Source: an uncultured Dysosmobacter sp. (GTDB taxonomy: Bacteria > Bacillota > Clostridia > Oscillospirales > Oscillospiraceae). Taken from it: a stretch of DNA of 62,107 nt. The stretch lies in contig NZ_CANRKH010000018.1 of the NCBI RefSeq assembly GCF_947631165.1, forward strand, positions 1 through 62,107. Direction: 5' to 3'. A program made the position numbers and the translations under genes. Under the pieces are notes generated by a model that saw only the letters and a program-made list of their open reading frames with translations, ran no database searches and was not told the origin of the DNA. Below, piece by piece: positions 36,937-45,337 of this stretch. Each line of letters begins with the position of its first letter. Position 1 is the first letter of the stretch.

Positions 36937-38192
36937 ATATCCGGCAGGCCATCAAAATGGCGTGGAAATCCATCCTGGGCAAAAAAGGCCGGTCCATGCT
37001 GACCATGCTGGGCATCATCATTGGCATCGGCGCGGTGATGACCATCGTCTCCGCTATGAACGGCTACAAGGAAAAGACCATGGAGCAGTACAAGGCCATG
37101 GGCAGTGACCAGCTGCAGGTGTCGATCTATTCCTGGATGTACGACGAGGATGGCAACAGTCTGGCTCCGGACTACTTCCCGGATCTGTACGACTACTGCG
37201 TGGGTCTGGAGGGCGTGGTAGGCGTGACACCCAACAGCCGCTCCTGGGATCTGACGGTAAGCTACGGCACCAAGAACAGCTCCAATATGCAGGATTATCA
37301 GGTCGATGAAAAGGGTAACGTTGTGGGCGACATGCCGCCCAACGTCTATCTGGTCAGCGACCAATACAGCATGTGCAGAAATCTGACCATTGCCAGGGGC
37401 CGGGACCTGTCGGTGCTGGATACCCGGAACTATAATCAGGTCTGTGTACTGGGCGCCAGGGCGGCCAAGACCTTCTTCGGCTCCGCGGACCCGGTGGGCA
37501 AAACCATGCAGGTCAATGGCTGCAAGTTCGATGTAGTGGGCGTTTACGCTTCCCGCATCGAGGGCGAGGACTACCAGAGCGTGCGGGTCGATAATTTCAT
37601 CATCCTGCCCTATACCGCCCGACGGGTCCTGGGCGGGGAGCAGCCCACGGACTTTATCGTCAAGTGCAGCAACAGCGATGTGATGATGGAAGTCAAGAGC
37701 AAGATCGAGGGCTTCCTCAAGGGCCTGGTGGACCGCAATACCGGCGACGCCTATGTGGACATGGAGAACTCCTGGCAGCAGTACGAGGCGGAGCAGATGG
37801 GCATGATCTCCCTGGTGCTGGGCGGCATCGCCGCCATCAGCTTGCTGGTGGGCGGCATCGGCATTATGAACATCATGCTGGTCACGGTGACGGAGCGGAC
37901 CCGGGAGATCGGCATCCGCCGGGCCATCGGTGCCCAGCGCAGCAGCATCGTGACCCAGTTCCTGATGGAGGCCGCCATGCTCTGCGGCATCGGCGGCATC
38001 CTGGGCATCGGCCTGGGAACGGCGGGCAGTGTGATCGCCGGCAGGCTGATGTTCCAAATGACCATCTACCCGGCGGTCTGGATCACCGTCTGCGCGTTCT
38101 CGCTGTCGGTGGCTCTGGGCATCATCTTCGGCATTTATCCGGCGGTCAAGGCCGCCAATCTCCAGCCTGTGGAAGCGCTGCGGGCGGAATAA
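36933..38192 (+). CDS. MacB/FtsX-type ABC transporter permease
   Basis: 419 residues. TTG 36933 gives the family-typical [20 protein letters not shown] and lies 10 bp after AGGAGG (36917-36922); TTG 36927 is an alternative. Membrane helix near 25-45, a MacB-type extracytoplasmic domain, then three C-terminal helices with [20 protein letters not shown] and the closing [17 protein letters not shown]. Overlaps the ATPase stop by 4 bp. Confidence 0.94.
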   Translation: MNIRQAIKMAWKSILGKKGRSMLTMLGIIIGIGAVMTIVSAMNGYKEKTMEQYKAMGSDQLQVSIYSWMYDEDGNSLAPDYFPDLYDYCVGLEGVVGVTPNSRSWDLTVSYGTKNSSNMQDYQVDEKGNVVGDMPPNVYLVSDQYSMCRNLTIARGRDLSVLDTRNYNQVCVLGARAAKTFFGSADPVGKTMQVNGCKFDVVGVYASRIEGEDYQSVRVDNFIILPYTARRVLGGEQPTDFIVKCSNSDVMMEVKSKIEGFLKGLVDRNTGDAYVDMENSWQQYEAEQMGMISLVLGGIAAISLLVGGIGIMNIMLVTVTERTREIGIRRAIGAQRSSIVTQFLMEAAMLCGIGGILGIGLGTAGSVIAGRLMFQMTIYPAVWITVCAFSLSVALGIIFGIYPAVKAANLQPVEALRAE

Positions 38193-38206
38193 GGGAGAGA
38201 GGAACT

Positions 38207-40222
38207 ATGAAAAAACGTATTTTGAGCTTTCTTCTGGCGGTGTGTGCTGCCGCGTCGCTGCTGGTCCTTCCGGCTCAGGGAGCGGCGGTCACCAGATTTT
38301 CCGATGTATCGGACCAGACCACCAGTACCGCCGTGGAGGTGCTGCGGCTGATGGGCGTGCTGGACGGCTACAAGGACGGCACATTCCGTCCCGACACCCA
38401 GCTGACCCGGGCGCAGTTCTGCAAAATGGCGGTCTACGCCATGAACGGCAGCAGCGAGCTGGGGATGCACCGCACCGTTACCGTGTTCCCGGACGTGAAG
38501 CCCTCCCACTGGGCGGCGGGCTATATCAACATGGCGGCCAAGGGGAAGAACATCATCGCCGGATATCCTGACGGCAAATTCTATCCCGAGCGCAAGGTCA
38601 CGGTGGGCCAGGCGGTGACCATCCTGCTGCGCATGCTGGCCTATAAAGACGAGAACGTGGGCGGCGTGTGGCCGGACAGCTATATGGCCATGGCCCAGAC
38701 CATCGGCCTCACCGAGGGCATCCGGGCCGGCGGCAACGATGTGCTGACCCGCGCTCAAGCGGCCCGCCTGTTCGTGAACCTGCTGTCCGTGGACAAGCAG
38801 GAGGGCGGCAAGCTGTATACCCTCAGCGAGGAGACGGACCTGATCTCCCTGGATGGCGGCAGCGGCACCATGAAGACCTCCACCGAGAGCTACACCATGG
38901 TCCATCCCACCGATTCCAGCAGTCTGACGGGCAGCCGGGGCAGAGTGGTCCTGGCCGACGGCAAGGCCCTGACCTTCCTGCCCAATTCCACCGGCACCGG
39001 CATCGGCAGCGCCAGTGCGGCGGTCATCATCTATGCCGACGGCTCCGGCGCGGGTCTGGAGGCTCTGGCTGGCACCACCGGCTATACCATCTACAAAAAC
39101 GGGACACCCGCCACAGTGAAGGACCTGCGGAAGAACGACGTGGCGACCTACTATCCAGCCACCAACTCCATTCTGGTGTGCGACGCCCGCCTCAGCGTCT
39201 ACTATGAGGACTGCACACCCAATCCTACCAATCCCACCAAGATCACCGCGCTGGGGCATGAGTTTCAGGTGCTGCCCACTGCCCAGGACAGCCTGGCCCA
39301 GTTCAAGCCCGGCCAACAGATGACGCTGCTGCTGACGGCGGACGGGCAGGTAGCTGGCGCGGCCAAGCCGGAAGGCACCGTCCGCAGCAATGTGGTGGGC
39401 GTTGTAGAGGATGGCGTGGTGCAGCTGTTGTGCGGCACCACCATGATCCCCATCCAGACGGAAGCCGCCAAGGATTTCGAGAGCCAGGTGGTCCGGGTCT
39501 CCTCTATCCAGAAGGACCGGGTGAATCTGAGCCGCGCCACCGGCAACGCCACCGGCGACCTGAAGGTGGCAGAGCGGAAGCTGGGCGGCAAGAAGCTGAC
39601 GGACAACGTGACCATCTATCGGGACGGCAAGCTGATCACGCTGAATCAGCTGTCGGCCAGCGTGGTGCCCAATGGGCAGATCCTCTACGCCCGTACCAAC
39701 TGGGCCGGCCAGGTGGACTTGATCGTGCTGCGGGGCGCTCTGGACGACACCACCATCTATGGCCGGGCCTTCTGGACCTCCAGCCGTGAGGAGATCTACG
39801 TCAAGGATGAGAACGGAAAGGGTCCCAACGACGAGGGCTATATCGAAACCACGGAAACGCTGTACACTGAGGCGCTGGGCGTGGAGACGCCCACGCGGAA
39901 GGTGGGCCCCTTCAAGATGAAGTACAATGTCCAGACCGGCGACTATGTGGCGGCGAAGCTCAACCGGAATGAGAGCGGCTTCTCCAGTATGGTGAAGCTG
40001 ACGGAGCTGAAGGACGTCTCCAACAACGCTTGGATCGGCGACACGGCGGTGACCTTCGGCAGCCGGACCTACATCGTAGACCCGGACACCGTGCTGTGCT
40101 ACAACCGGGATACCAAAGATTGGGTGTCTTTGGAGAAGGCCCGGGACTACGCAGATCAGGCAAACCTCTACGTCCAGGACGGCGTGGTACGTGTGATCGA
40201 GGTAAAGGCCGCTTCCAAGTAA
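38207..40222 (+). CDS. S-layer homology (SLH) domain protein
   Basis: 671 residues from ATG 38207 (GAGAGGAA upstream). Signal peptide to about residue 25 (AQGAA). Two to three SLH repeats occupy about 26-190: FSDVSDQTTST, LMGVLDGYKDGTFRPDTQLT, FPDVKPSHWAAGYIN and AGYPDGKFYPERKVTVGQA. The rest is beta-rich and unassigned. SLH domains anchor proteins to pyruvylated cell-wall polymers. Its position 14 bp after the exporter permease suggests shared expression. Confidence 0.9.
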   Translation: MKKRILSFLLAVCAAASLLVLPAQGAAVTRFSDVSDQTTSTAVEVLRLMGVLDGYKDGTFRPDTQLTRAQFCKMAVYAMNGSSELGMHRTVTVFPDVKPSHWAAGYINMAAKGKNIIAGYPDGKFYPERKVTVGQAVTILLRMLAYKDENVGGVWPDSYMAMAQTIGLTEGIRAGGNDVLTRAQAARLFVNLLSVDKQEGGKLYTLSEETDLISLDGGSGTMKTSTESYTMVHPTDSSSLTGSRGRVVLADGKALTFLPNSTGTGIGSASAAVIIYADGSGAGLEALAGTTGYTIYKNGTPATVKDLRKNDVATYYPATNSILVCDARLSVYYEDCTPNPTNPTKITALGHEFQVLPTAQDSLAQFKPGQQMTLLLTADGQVAGAAKPEGTVRSNVVGVVEDGVVQLLCGTTMIPIQTEAAKDFESQVVRVSSIQKDRVNLSRATGNATGDLKVAERKLGGKKLTDNVTIYRDGKLITLNQLSASVVPNGQILYARTNWAGQVDLIVLRGALDDTTIYGRAFWTSSREEIYVKDENGKGPNDEGYIETTETLYTEALGVETPTRKVGPFKMKYNVQTGDYVAAKLNRNESGFSSMVKLTELKDVSNNAWIGDTAVTFGSRTYIVDPDTVLCYNRDTKDWVSLEKARDYADQANLYVQDGVVRVIEVKAASK

Positions 40223-40266
40223 GAGTCAGGCAAGAACTTTTTGGGAAGGCAGAACTTGATTTTTGT

Positions 40267-40299
40267 AAGACGGCCGGAAGCACCGCTTCCGGCCGTCTT
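40267..40299 (+). terminator. Terminator after the SLH gene
   Basis: AAGACGGCCGGAAGC and GCTTCCGGCCGTCTT pair perfectly around ACC; the following T content is modest. Confidence 0.85.
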
Positions 40300-40428
40300 C
40301 TTAAATATCCAGGAATATAACGCTGGCAATTTTATCGACTGCAAATTGAAATTCAAAATTGGCTGTGATATGGTGTAAATGAAAAATTTTGATTTGCGCC
40401 AGCGGAGAAATAAGATAGGATGCTGCAT

Positions 40429-41097
40429 ATGGATAAAACGGAACTTCTGGAGCTGATCACAAAATTCAATACAAAAGATGAACAGTTTACCGTAAGCACT
40501 GAAACGACCAGCTGGAAAGCACATCGGGAGGCAGAAACCCTGACTGACCCAGCCCTTTTCCCGCTTCTCCAGGAAATTATTGAAGAACATGGCGGCAAGA
40601 AAAAAGACCAGCGCGAGATACGAGATGCTGCTTATTTCATCTTTGGGCGTCTGATGCAGGCGGCTTTTGATGAGCGTTCATGCGCCTTTTTTCTGCAGCG
40701 GCTGGGTGTGGAAACCGATCAATATGTGCTCTGCTCCATGTTAGACCGCGTGTATGATTGGTGGAGACCAGCAGGAAAAACAATTCCTGTCAGTCTGGAT
40801 ATTTCGAACATTCTCACATTGGCAAAAGATGATCGCAATACAGTACGATACAGTGCTATCCGTGCTTTAGGAGCCTGTCCAAGGGAAGAAAGCAGAAATC
40901 TGTTGCTTTATTATCTCCGCCAAGAGGATGAGAAAGCGTATCAATATGAGATTTACTATGCGAGTATTGCTATGCAGGGTATCGGTGAGCCAGCGGACAT
41001 TCCTTTCCTGAAACGATTTCTCAAAAGCCGCCGTCCGGACATAAAAATGACAGCCCAATATGCCATCCAGTTTATTCAAGAGCGAAATTGCCGCTAA
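40429..41097 (+). CDS. HEAT-repeat protein
   Basis: 222 residues from ATG 40429 (AGGA upstream; ATG 40420 also possible). Helical pairs such as DDRNTVRYSAIRALGACPRE and IGEPADIPFLKRFLKSRRPD have the HEAT/PBS-lyase-repeat pattern used for protein-protein contact. More A+T-rich than flanking genes and not obviously in an operon. Function unknown. Confidence 0.72.
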   Translation: MDKTELLELITKFNTKDEQFTVSTETTSWKAHREAETLTDPALFPLLQEIIEEHGGKKKDQREIRDAAYFIFGRLMQAAFDERSCAFFLQRLGVETDQYVLCSMLDRVYDWWRPAGKTIPVSLDISNILTLAKDDRNTVRYSAIRALGACPREESRNLLLYYLRQEDEKAYQYEIYYASIAMQGIGEPADIPFLKRFLKSRRPDIKMTAQYAIQFIQERNCR

Positions 41098-41220
41098 AAA
41101 GCAGGTTCCAGTTTTAAGCCTGCTCTCCATAAAGGGTGCCCGCTCGGTCGTTTCGGCAAAAAATCTGAAAAGTGGAGAAGTAACAAAACCAAGGGAAAAA
41201 GGGAGATATCATCTCCCTCC

Positions 41221-41277
41221 TTGACAAAATTCGACAAACCGTTTACTATAAAAAGGCAAACAAACAGTATAGTAAAC
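41221..41277 (+). promoter_or_regulatory. Promoter and operator of the XRE/cupin regulator
   Basis: TTGACA (41221-41226), 17-bp spacer, TACTAT (41244-41249). The inverted repeat GTTTACTATA (41241-41250)/TATAGTAAAC (41268-41277) covers the -10 and start site, a layout suited to autorepression. Confidence 0.75.
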
Positions 41278-41301
41278 TTTCTGCCGAAGGAGACCCACCT
41301 T

Positions 41302-41856
41302 ATGGAGTTGAATCGCGCGGTAGCTGACAATATCAAACGCATCCGCAAAAGCAAAAAGCTCAGCATGGAGCGGCTGGCGGAGCAGTCCGGCGTGTCCCGC
41401 AGCATGCTGGGCCAGATCGAACGGGGAGAGGCCAACCCCTCGGTGGCCATTCTTGGCAAGCTGGCGGCGGCGCTGAAGGTCCCGGCTCAGGTGCTGATGG
41501 AAAACGACGATTTTGAGGCTCTGACCCTTTACCGGGAGGTAGACACCAAGCCCCAGCAGCTGGACGCTGGAAAAGTGGTCCTGCGGCCCAATTTCTTCTA
41601 CGACGATGTGACCCGGCTGGAGAGTTTTTTCTTAGACCTGTACATCAGCGCCCACTACGCGCCGGAGCCAAGCGTACCTGGCTGTGTGTGCTATGCCACT
41701 GTGCTCTCCGGTTCCGTCAGCCTGCAGACGGAGGGAAAGACCTTCCGTCTCATTGAGCGGGACGCTCTGCGGCTGGCGGCGGACCTGCCCTACCAGTTTG
41801 AGAACATGACCAACTCTACGGCACGGCTGCTGCTGGTCTACCAATACCTGAAGTGA
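41302..41856 (+). CDS. XRE-family regulator with C-terminal cupin domain
   Basis: 184 residues from ATG 41302 (AAGGAG at 41287-41292). HTH at about 10-62 (IRKSKKLSMERLAEQSGVSR...LGQIERGEANPS), cupin at about 110-180 (GCVCYATVLSGSVSLQTEGK; ERDALRLAADLPYQFEN). Such regulators often sense small metabolites and control an adjacent transporter or enzyme; here the next gene is a GNAT acetyltransferase 12 bp downstream. Confidence 0.92.
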   Translation: MELNRAVADNIKRIRKSKKLSMERLAEQSGVSRSMLGQIERGEANPSVAILGKLAAALKVPAQVLMENDDFEALTLYREVDTKPQQLDAGKVVLRPNFFYDDVTRLESFFLDLYISAHYAPEPSVPGCVCYATVLSGSVSLQTEGKTFRLIERDALRLAADLPYQFENMTNSTARLLLVYQYLK

Positions 41857-41868
41857 GGAAGCGTTGAT

Positions 41869-42354
41869 ATGATAGTGATCCGTACCGCCTCGCTGTCTGA
41901 TCTGGCTGCCGTTGCGGCTGTGGAAGCCGCCTGCTTCCCTGCCGCAGAGGCCGCCTCGGAGAGAGATTTTGCCCGGCGGCTGGCAGTCTATCCCAACCAC
42001 TTCTGGCTGCTGGAGAAGGACGGTGTGCTGGTCAGCTTCATCAACGGCTTGGTCACTGACGAGCCGCTGCTGCGGGATGAGATGTACAGTGACGCAGACC
42101 TGCACGACGAGAACGGCGCATGGCAGATGATCTTCGGCGTCAATACCTTGCCCCAGTACCGCCGCCGGGGCTATGCCGCCCAGGTGATGCGGCGAGTCCT
42201 TGCCGACGCCTGGGCACAGGGTCGGAAGGGCTGTGTCCTCACCTGCAAGGACAAGCTGATCCACTATTACGAGACCTTTGGATTTCACAGCGAGGGCGTA
42301 TCCCAGTCGGTCCACGGCGGCGTAGTCTGGTATGATATGCGGCTGACATTTTAA
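41869..42354 (+). CDS. GNAT-family N-acetyltransferase
   Basis: 161 residues. The acetyl-CoA binding loop is visible in FGVNTLPQYRRRGYAAQVMRR, followed by LTCKDKLIHYYETFGFHSEG. In one operon with the XRE/cupin regulator. Substrate unknown; amines or an aminoacyl compound are usual for the family. Confidence 0.92.
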   Translation: MIVIRTASLSDLAAVAAVEAACFPAAEAASERDFARRLAVYPNHFWLLEKDGVLVSFINGLVTDEPLLRDEMYSDADLHDENGAWQMIFGVNTLPQYRRRGYAAQVMRRVLADAWAQGRKGCVLTCKDKLIHYYETFGFHSEGVSQSVHGGVVWYDMRLTF

Positions 42355-42384
42355 ATCCGCCTGAAGGTGGGGAGAGGTGCGATC

Positions 42385-42507
42385 ATGGCGAAAAATGGAG
42401 ATCGAAAAGATCTGGCGGGAGGCTTGGGGATTTTGGCTGCGGCCATGTACCTGTGTCTCAAGGGACTGAAAAAGGTAGACGAACATCTCCGTCAAAAGAA
42501 AAAATGA
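42385..42507 (+). CDS. 40-residue small protein
   Basis: Not covered by usual length cut-offs. ATG 42385 has GGGGAGAGG six bases upstream. The product MAKNGDRKDLAGGLGILAAA continues with one hydrophobic/amphipathic helix and a Lys-rich tail to TGA 42505-42507. The stop lies inside the perfect palindrome of the terminator. Possibly a small membrane-associated protein; no family recognised. Confidence 0.55.
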   Translation: MAKNGDRKDLAGGLGILAAAMYLCLKGLKKVDEHLRQKKK

Positions 42508-42555
42508 CTGAAAAGAAGCGTCCGGCATTTGCCGGACGCTTCTTTTCAGTCATTT
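42502..42555. terminator. Perfect 54-bp palindrome, bidirectional terminator
   Basis: A 26-bp stem with a 2-nt centre (TT at 42528-42529): arms run AAATGACTGAAAAGAAGCGT onward and return without mismatch. It includes the stop codons of both the 40-aa ORF (plus) and bioY (minus). Confidence 0.9.
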
Positions 42556-43113
42556 CAAAAACCGCTTGACCCGCCGGGACAGTACCGCCGCCAACGCCAG
42601 CTTGCACAGGTCCGGGAGGATGAAGGGCGTCACACATAGGCCCAGGGCCTTGGACAGGTCCATTGGGCCGGAGGTGTACACCTTCAAAAACCAGACGGTG
42701 CCAAAGGCGTAGCACACCGCCAGCCCCAGCACACAGGCGGCGATGGCCACCGGCAGGGAGCTGCCCAGCTTGGCCGTCAGCAGCCAGAAGAGCAGGGCGG
42801 TGCCTATGAAGCCGAGGATGTAGCCGCCGGAGGCTGCCAGCAGCGCGGCGGGGCCGCCCCTGAAACCGGAAAAGACCGGCAGCCCCACCATGCCCAGCAG
42901 CAGATATACGATGACCGCATAGGTGCCGCGCCGTCCGCCCAAAGTCAGCAGGGCGGTGAAGATGGCGAAGGTTTGTAGCGTGAAGGCAACCGGTGTGATC
43001 GGCGTGACGGGAATGGAGATCCAGGCGCACACTGCCATCAAAACGGCGAACAGCGCGATATAGGCCATGTCCAGTGTCCGGAACCGGGACGCGGTTTTGG
43101 ATTCAGCGGTCAT
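42550..43113 (-). CDS. bioY: BioY biotin transporter
   Basis: 187 residues, six hydrophobic helices. The BioY signature GGRRGTYAVIVYLLLGMVGL, then PVFSGFRGGPAALL and GGYILGF, is clear. It is the substrate-binding S component of an ECF transporter; the energising EcfAAT genes are not in the window. AGGAGGA precedes the ATG at 43113. Controlled by the BirA site at 43166-43197. Confidence 0.95.
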   Translation of the reverse strand: MTAESKTASRFRTLDMAYIALFAVLMAVCAWISIPVTPITPVAFTLQTFAIFTALLTLGGRRGTYAVIVYLLLGMVGLPVFSGFRGGPAALLAASGGYILGFIGTALLFWLLTAKLGSSLPVAIAACVLGLAVCYAFGTVWFLKVYTSGPMDLSKALGLCVTPFILPDLCKLALAAVLSRRVKRFLK

Positions 43114-43126
43114 AAAACATTCCTCC

Positions 43127-43156
43127 TATGTGGTACTTTTCAAAGCTTACCACATA
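43127..43156 (-). promoter_or_regulatory. Inverted repeat in the bioY leader
   Basis: TATGTGGTA (43127-43135) and TACCACATA (43148-43156) form a perfect 9-bp stem with a 12-nt loop, just upstream of the bioY ribosome site. It may influence translation. Confidence 0.5.
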
Positions 43157-43165
43157 AGGATATAA

Positions 43166-43197
43166 TTGTCAACCTTTAAAAAATATTTAGTTAACAA
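43166..43197. promoter_or_regulatory. BirA operator of bioY
   Basis: TTGTCAAC (43166-43173), 16-bp spacer, GTTAACAA (43190-43197). This matches the Gram-positive BirA box (TTGTNAAC N14-16 GTTNACAA), through which biotinyl-AMP-bound BirA represses biotin genes. Confidence 0.88.
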
Positions 43198-43262
43198 CTA
43201 TTTCAGCGCGCTGAGACCTGAAAAAGAAGGAGGGATTTTACCCCTCCTTCCATATGCACATG

Positions 43263-43829
43263 TCAGCTTTGTTTCCGCAGCTCCCGGATCTTAGCCTGGA
43301 TGGACTTCAGGTCCTCAAAGGTCTCCGGCCGCTTGTTCACGTCCCGCAGCAGGGCGGCGGGATGGTAGATGGCGGTTATCTGCACGCCGCCCCGCTCAAA
43401 CCACTGTCCGTGCTCGGCGGTGATCTTGAAGTCTTCCTTAATGATGACCTTGGCGGCGATGCGGCCCAGGCATACGATGATCTTGGGCCGCAGCAGGGCC
43501 GTCTGCCGCCGGAGCCAGCCGATGCAGGCCTCCTGCTCCGTGTTCAGGGGGTCCCGGTTCTGGGGCGGGCGGCATTTCACGATGTTGGCGATATAGACCT
43601 GTGTGCGGTCCAGGCCGATCATCTCCAGCATGTCGTCCAGCAATTGCCCGGCCCTGCCCACGAAGGGGATGCCCTGCTCGTCCTCGTGCTGCCCAGGGCC
43701 TTCGCCGATCATCAGAATGTCTGCCGTTTCCGCACCGTCGCCGAATACCACATGCGTCCTGGTCTCCGCCAGCCCGCAGCCCCGGCAGGACAAGCATTCC
43801 CGCTTTAACGCTTCCCAAGTATCGCTCAT
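43263..43829 (-). CDS. Type-4 uracil-DNA glycosylase (Fe-S)
   Basis: 188 residues from ATG 43829 (GAGGAGG upstream). The frame stays open further upstream to 44228, but that part is antisense to another gene and is not protein-like. Family-4 UDG marks: Cys pair CLSCRGC near the N-terminus, GEGPGQHEDEQG with VGRAGQLLD, KCRPPQNRDP and the C-terminal HPAALLR. It binds a 4Fe-4S cluster and removes uracil from DNA. Confidence 0.95.
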   Translation of the reverse strand: MSDTWEALKRECLSCRGCGLAETRTHVVFGDGAETADILMIGEGPGQHEDEQGIPFVGRAGQLLDDMLEMIGLDRTQVYIANIVKCRPPQNRDPLNTEQEACIGWLRRQTALLRPKIIVCLGRIAAKVIIKEDFKITAEHGQWFERGGVQITAIYHPAALLRDVNKRPETFEDLKSIQAKIRELRKQS

Positions 43830-44008
43830 AGCGCGCCTCCTCTGTTTATGAATGGCCGCTGGCAAAAGGTCACGCCTCTGGCGCTGCTTCTGCCCTGAAA
43901 AGCCGTATTGCTCCTTGTGTAGTATACCATGAAAAAACTTCCTGCGCAATGGAGGGATAGATGCCCAGGCCCTGGAACATACTGCCGTATGGAAGGAAGG
44001 TGGGGACC

Positions 44009-44524
44009 ATGGCCGGCTGGCTCTGGTATTTCTGGATATACAGCTTTCTGGGCTGCGGCCTGGAGAAGGCCTTCGCCTTGGCGACTCATGCGGAGCATCA
44101 GGTGCGGAGATGCTTTCTGATGCTGCCCCTGTGTCCAGTGTACGGCCTGGGGATGGTGGCGGTGCTGGCTCTGCCGGAGGCGGTCCAGCGGAGCGGCTGG
44201 CTGCTCCTGTGGGGCGGTCTGGCGGCAACAGCGGTGGAATACGCCGTCCACTGGGCCTATGAAGCCGTTCTGGGCGTGCGGTTTTGGGATTATTCCCATG
44301 TCCCCGGCAACCTGCGGGGGCGGGTGTGTCTGCCCTTTACCCTGGTCTGGGGTCTGCTGACGGCCCTGGCGGTATGGCTGGTGCAGCCGCCGCTGGCTGC
44401 GCTGGCGGCCCGCATCCCGCCGGGCGTCACCTATGCCGCGCTGCTGGTGTTTACGGCGGACGCACTATGCTCCGCGAAAGCGTTAGCGGCGCTAGGGACC
44501 ATAGACAAGAGACAGACGATATAG
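44009..44524 (+). CDS. CmpB-like (putative type IV ABC transporter) membrane protein
   Basis: 171 residues from ATG 44009 (GGAAGGAAGG upstream). Four to five membrane helices and the family-like segments WYFWIYSFLGCGLEKAF, LPLCPVYGLG, YAVHWAYEAVLGVRFWDYS and GRVCLPFTLVWGLL match the ABC_trans_CmpB family of unknown transport function. Divergent from the UDG gene. Confidence 0.85.
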   Translation: MAGWLWYFWIYSFLGCGLEKAFALATHAEHQVRRCFLMLPLCPVYGLGMVAVLALPEAVQRSGWLLLWGGLAATAVEYAVHWAYEAVLGVRFWDYSHVPGNLRGRVCLPFTLVWGLLTALAVWLVQPPLAALAARIPPGVTYAALLVFTADALCSAKALAALGTIDKRQTI

Positions 44525-44548
44525 CCGGCGGCTATATCGCCTGTTTTC
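44518..44548 (+). terminator. Terminator of the CmpB-like gene
   Basis: GATATAGCC and GGCTATATC form a 9-bp stem with a GGC loop, followed by GCCTGTTTT. It contains the TAG stop and lies directly before direct repeat A. Confidence 0.8.
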
Positions 44549-44550
44549 CT

Positions 44551-44613
44551 GTTAAACCACTTGAAAGAGATAAAATTTCAAATAATTGGTCTCATCCACG
44601 CCCCAGAGGATGG
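44551..44613. repeat. Direct repeat A (left att-like copy)
   Basis: Starts GTTAAACCACTTGAAAGAGA and ends CCCCAGAGGATGG. Identical to repeat B except T for C at position 11. It encodes, on the minus strand, the end of the methyltransferase (ILWGVDETNYLKFYLFQVV) without the rest of the gene. Confidence 0.95.
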
Positions 44614-44824
44614 ATAACCAAGGGGTGCGCCTTGCGGCGCAGGTTCCTACAGGAAGGCCCGTGTCGCCCTCCTTTTCATTATCTGCAGAGGATACCACGG
44701 CAGTCAAGGACAGCGCCCAGGCGGCAACGGGATAGCCGCCAGGGCTTGCCACCTGCAGGTGGCGCTTCGCGTCCTTGACAAGCCGTAGTGCGCAGGAAGC
44801 ATCTTTGAAAAGGAGGACAACACG
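44614..44824 (+). other. Structured segment upstream of the HNH gene (candidate RNA)
   Basis: An outer stem GTCAAGGAC (44703-44711)/GTCCTTGAC (44771-44779) encloses two hairpins: GCGGC...GCCGC, and the perfect 16-bp palindrome GCCACCTGCAGGTGGC (44748-44763). Further 5' is GCGCC TTGC GGCGC. The layout resembles a multi-branched RNA or a recombinase/nuclease recognition structure. The HNH ribosome site AAAAGGAGG follows at the 3' end. Confidence 0.5.
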
Positions 44825-45178
44825 ATGCTAAGCGCAAACGTCAGCAAAGAGACCAGAAAGGCCGTATACAAGCGGGACCATTACCGGTGCGCCCTGTGCG
44901 ATTCCCCCCGGGCAATCCAGATACACCACGTCATAAAGCGGTCCCAGGGGGGGAACAACGAGCCGGAAAACCTCATCACGCTATGCATGTACTGCCACGG
45001 GGTCATACACGGAACCAGGTGGCCGGATATGCCGGAATGGATGGACCAAGAAGAGCTGAACCAGGCGGCGGTGGAGTACGTCGCGGACTATTACGCGGGG
45101 TCCTGGTGGCCCTGGACAAAGGACTTTATGGAAATGAAAGCCAGGGCCGCGGGGGAAGAAAGGGAAGAGGGGCACTAA
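44825..45178 (+). CDS. HNH endonuclease
   Basis: 117 residues with AAAAGGAGG upstream. A compact HNH/beta-beta-alpha-metal motif: Cys22/Cys25 (CALC), His34-His35 (IQIHHVIKR), Asn49 (PENL), Cys54/Cys57-His58 (CMYCH), His62. The size and arrangement are those of phage-type HNH nucleases that sit beside packaging or homing functions, not of the much larger IsrB/HEARO proteins. A C-terminal Trp/Glu-rich tail is unassigned. It probably nicks or cuts DNA, perhaps at its own integration or packaging site. Confidence 0.9.
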   Translation: MLSANVSKETRKAVYKRDHYRCALCDSPRAIQIHHVIKRSQGGNNEPENLITLCMYCHGVIHGTRWPDMPEWMDQEELNQAAVEYVADYYAGSWWPWTKDFMEMKARAAGEEREEGH

Positions 45179-45283
45179 GCCCCTCACCCTGGCAAAAATG
45201 GAGAAAGTGGAAAAACGATAGTAAAATGACACAAAATATGGTAGATAGATAGTATGGGCACCACCAAATGTAGGGCGGAAGTA

Positions 45284-45295
45284 GAACAAACGTTC
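45284..45295. promoter_or_regulatory. LexA (SOS) box
   Basis: GAACAAACGTTC fits the Gram-positive SOS consensus GAACNNNNGTTC; the arms extend to TAGAAC/GTTCTA. It abuts a TATAAG (45296-45301) and lies 43 bp upstream of the next start. No second SOS box was noticed in the window, not even before recA. Confidence 0.7.
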
Positions 45296-45303
45296 TATAA
45301 GTA

Positions 45304-45322
45304 GATACCCCCCGGGGGTATC
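45304..45322. promoter_or_regulatory. 19-bp palindrome before the small DNA-binding gene
   Basis: GATACCCCC and GGGGGTATC flank a single C, directly upstream of the ribosome site of the gene at 45338. Either an operator or an mRNA hairpin. Confidence 0.55.
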
Positions 45323-45337
45323 GGGAAGGAGAAGAAG

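Noticed and set aside
37664..38206. 181-codon N-terminal extension of the SLH protein
   Set aside because: It overlaps the MacB-like permease in another frame, has no signal peptide of its own, and a good ribosome site and signal peptide start at 38207.
43830..44228. N-terminal extension of the uracil-DNA glycosylase
   Set aside because: Antisense to the CmpB-like gene and Pro/Ser/Arg-rich; ATG 43829 has a strong ribosome site and begins the conserved domain.
44825..45178. IsrB/HEARO-type RNA-guided nuclease
   Set aside because: The protein is only 117 residues with an isolated HNH motif; no RuvC-like, arginine-rich bridge or PLMP parts are present.
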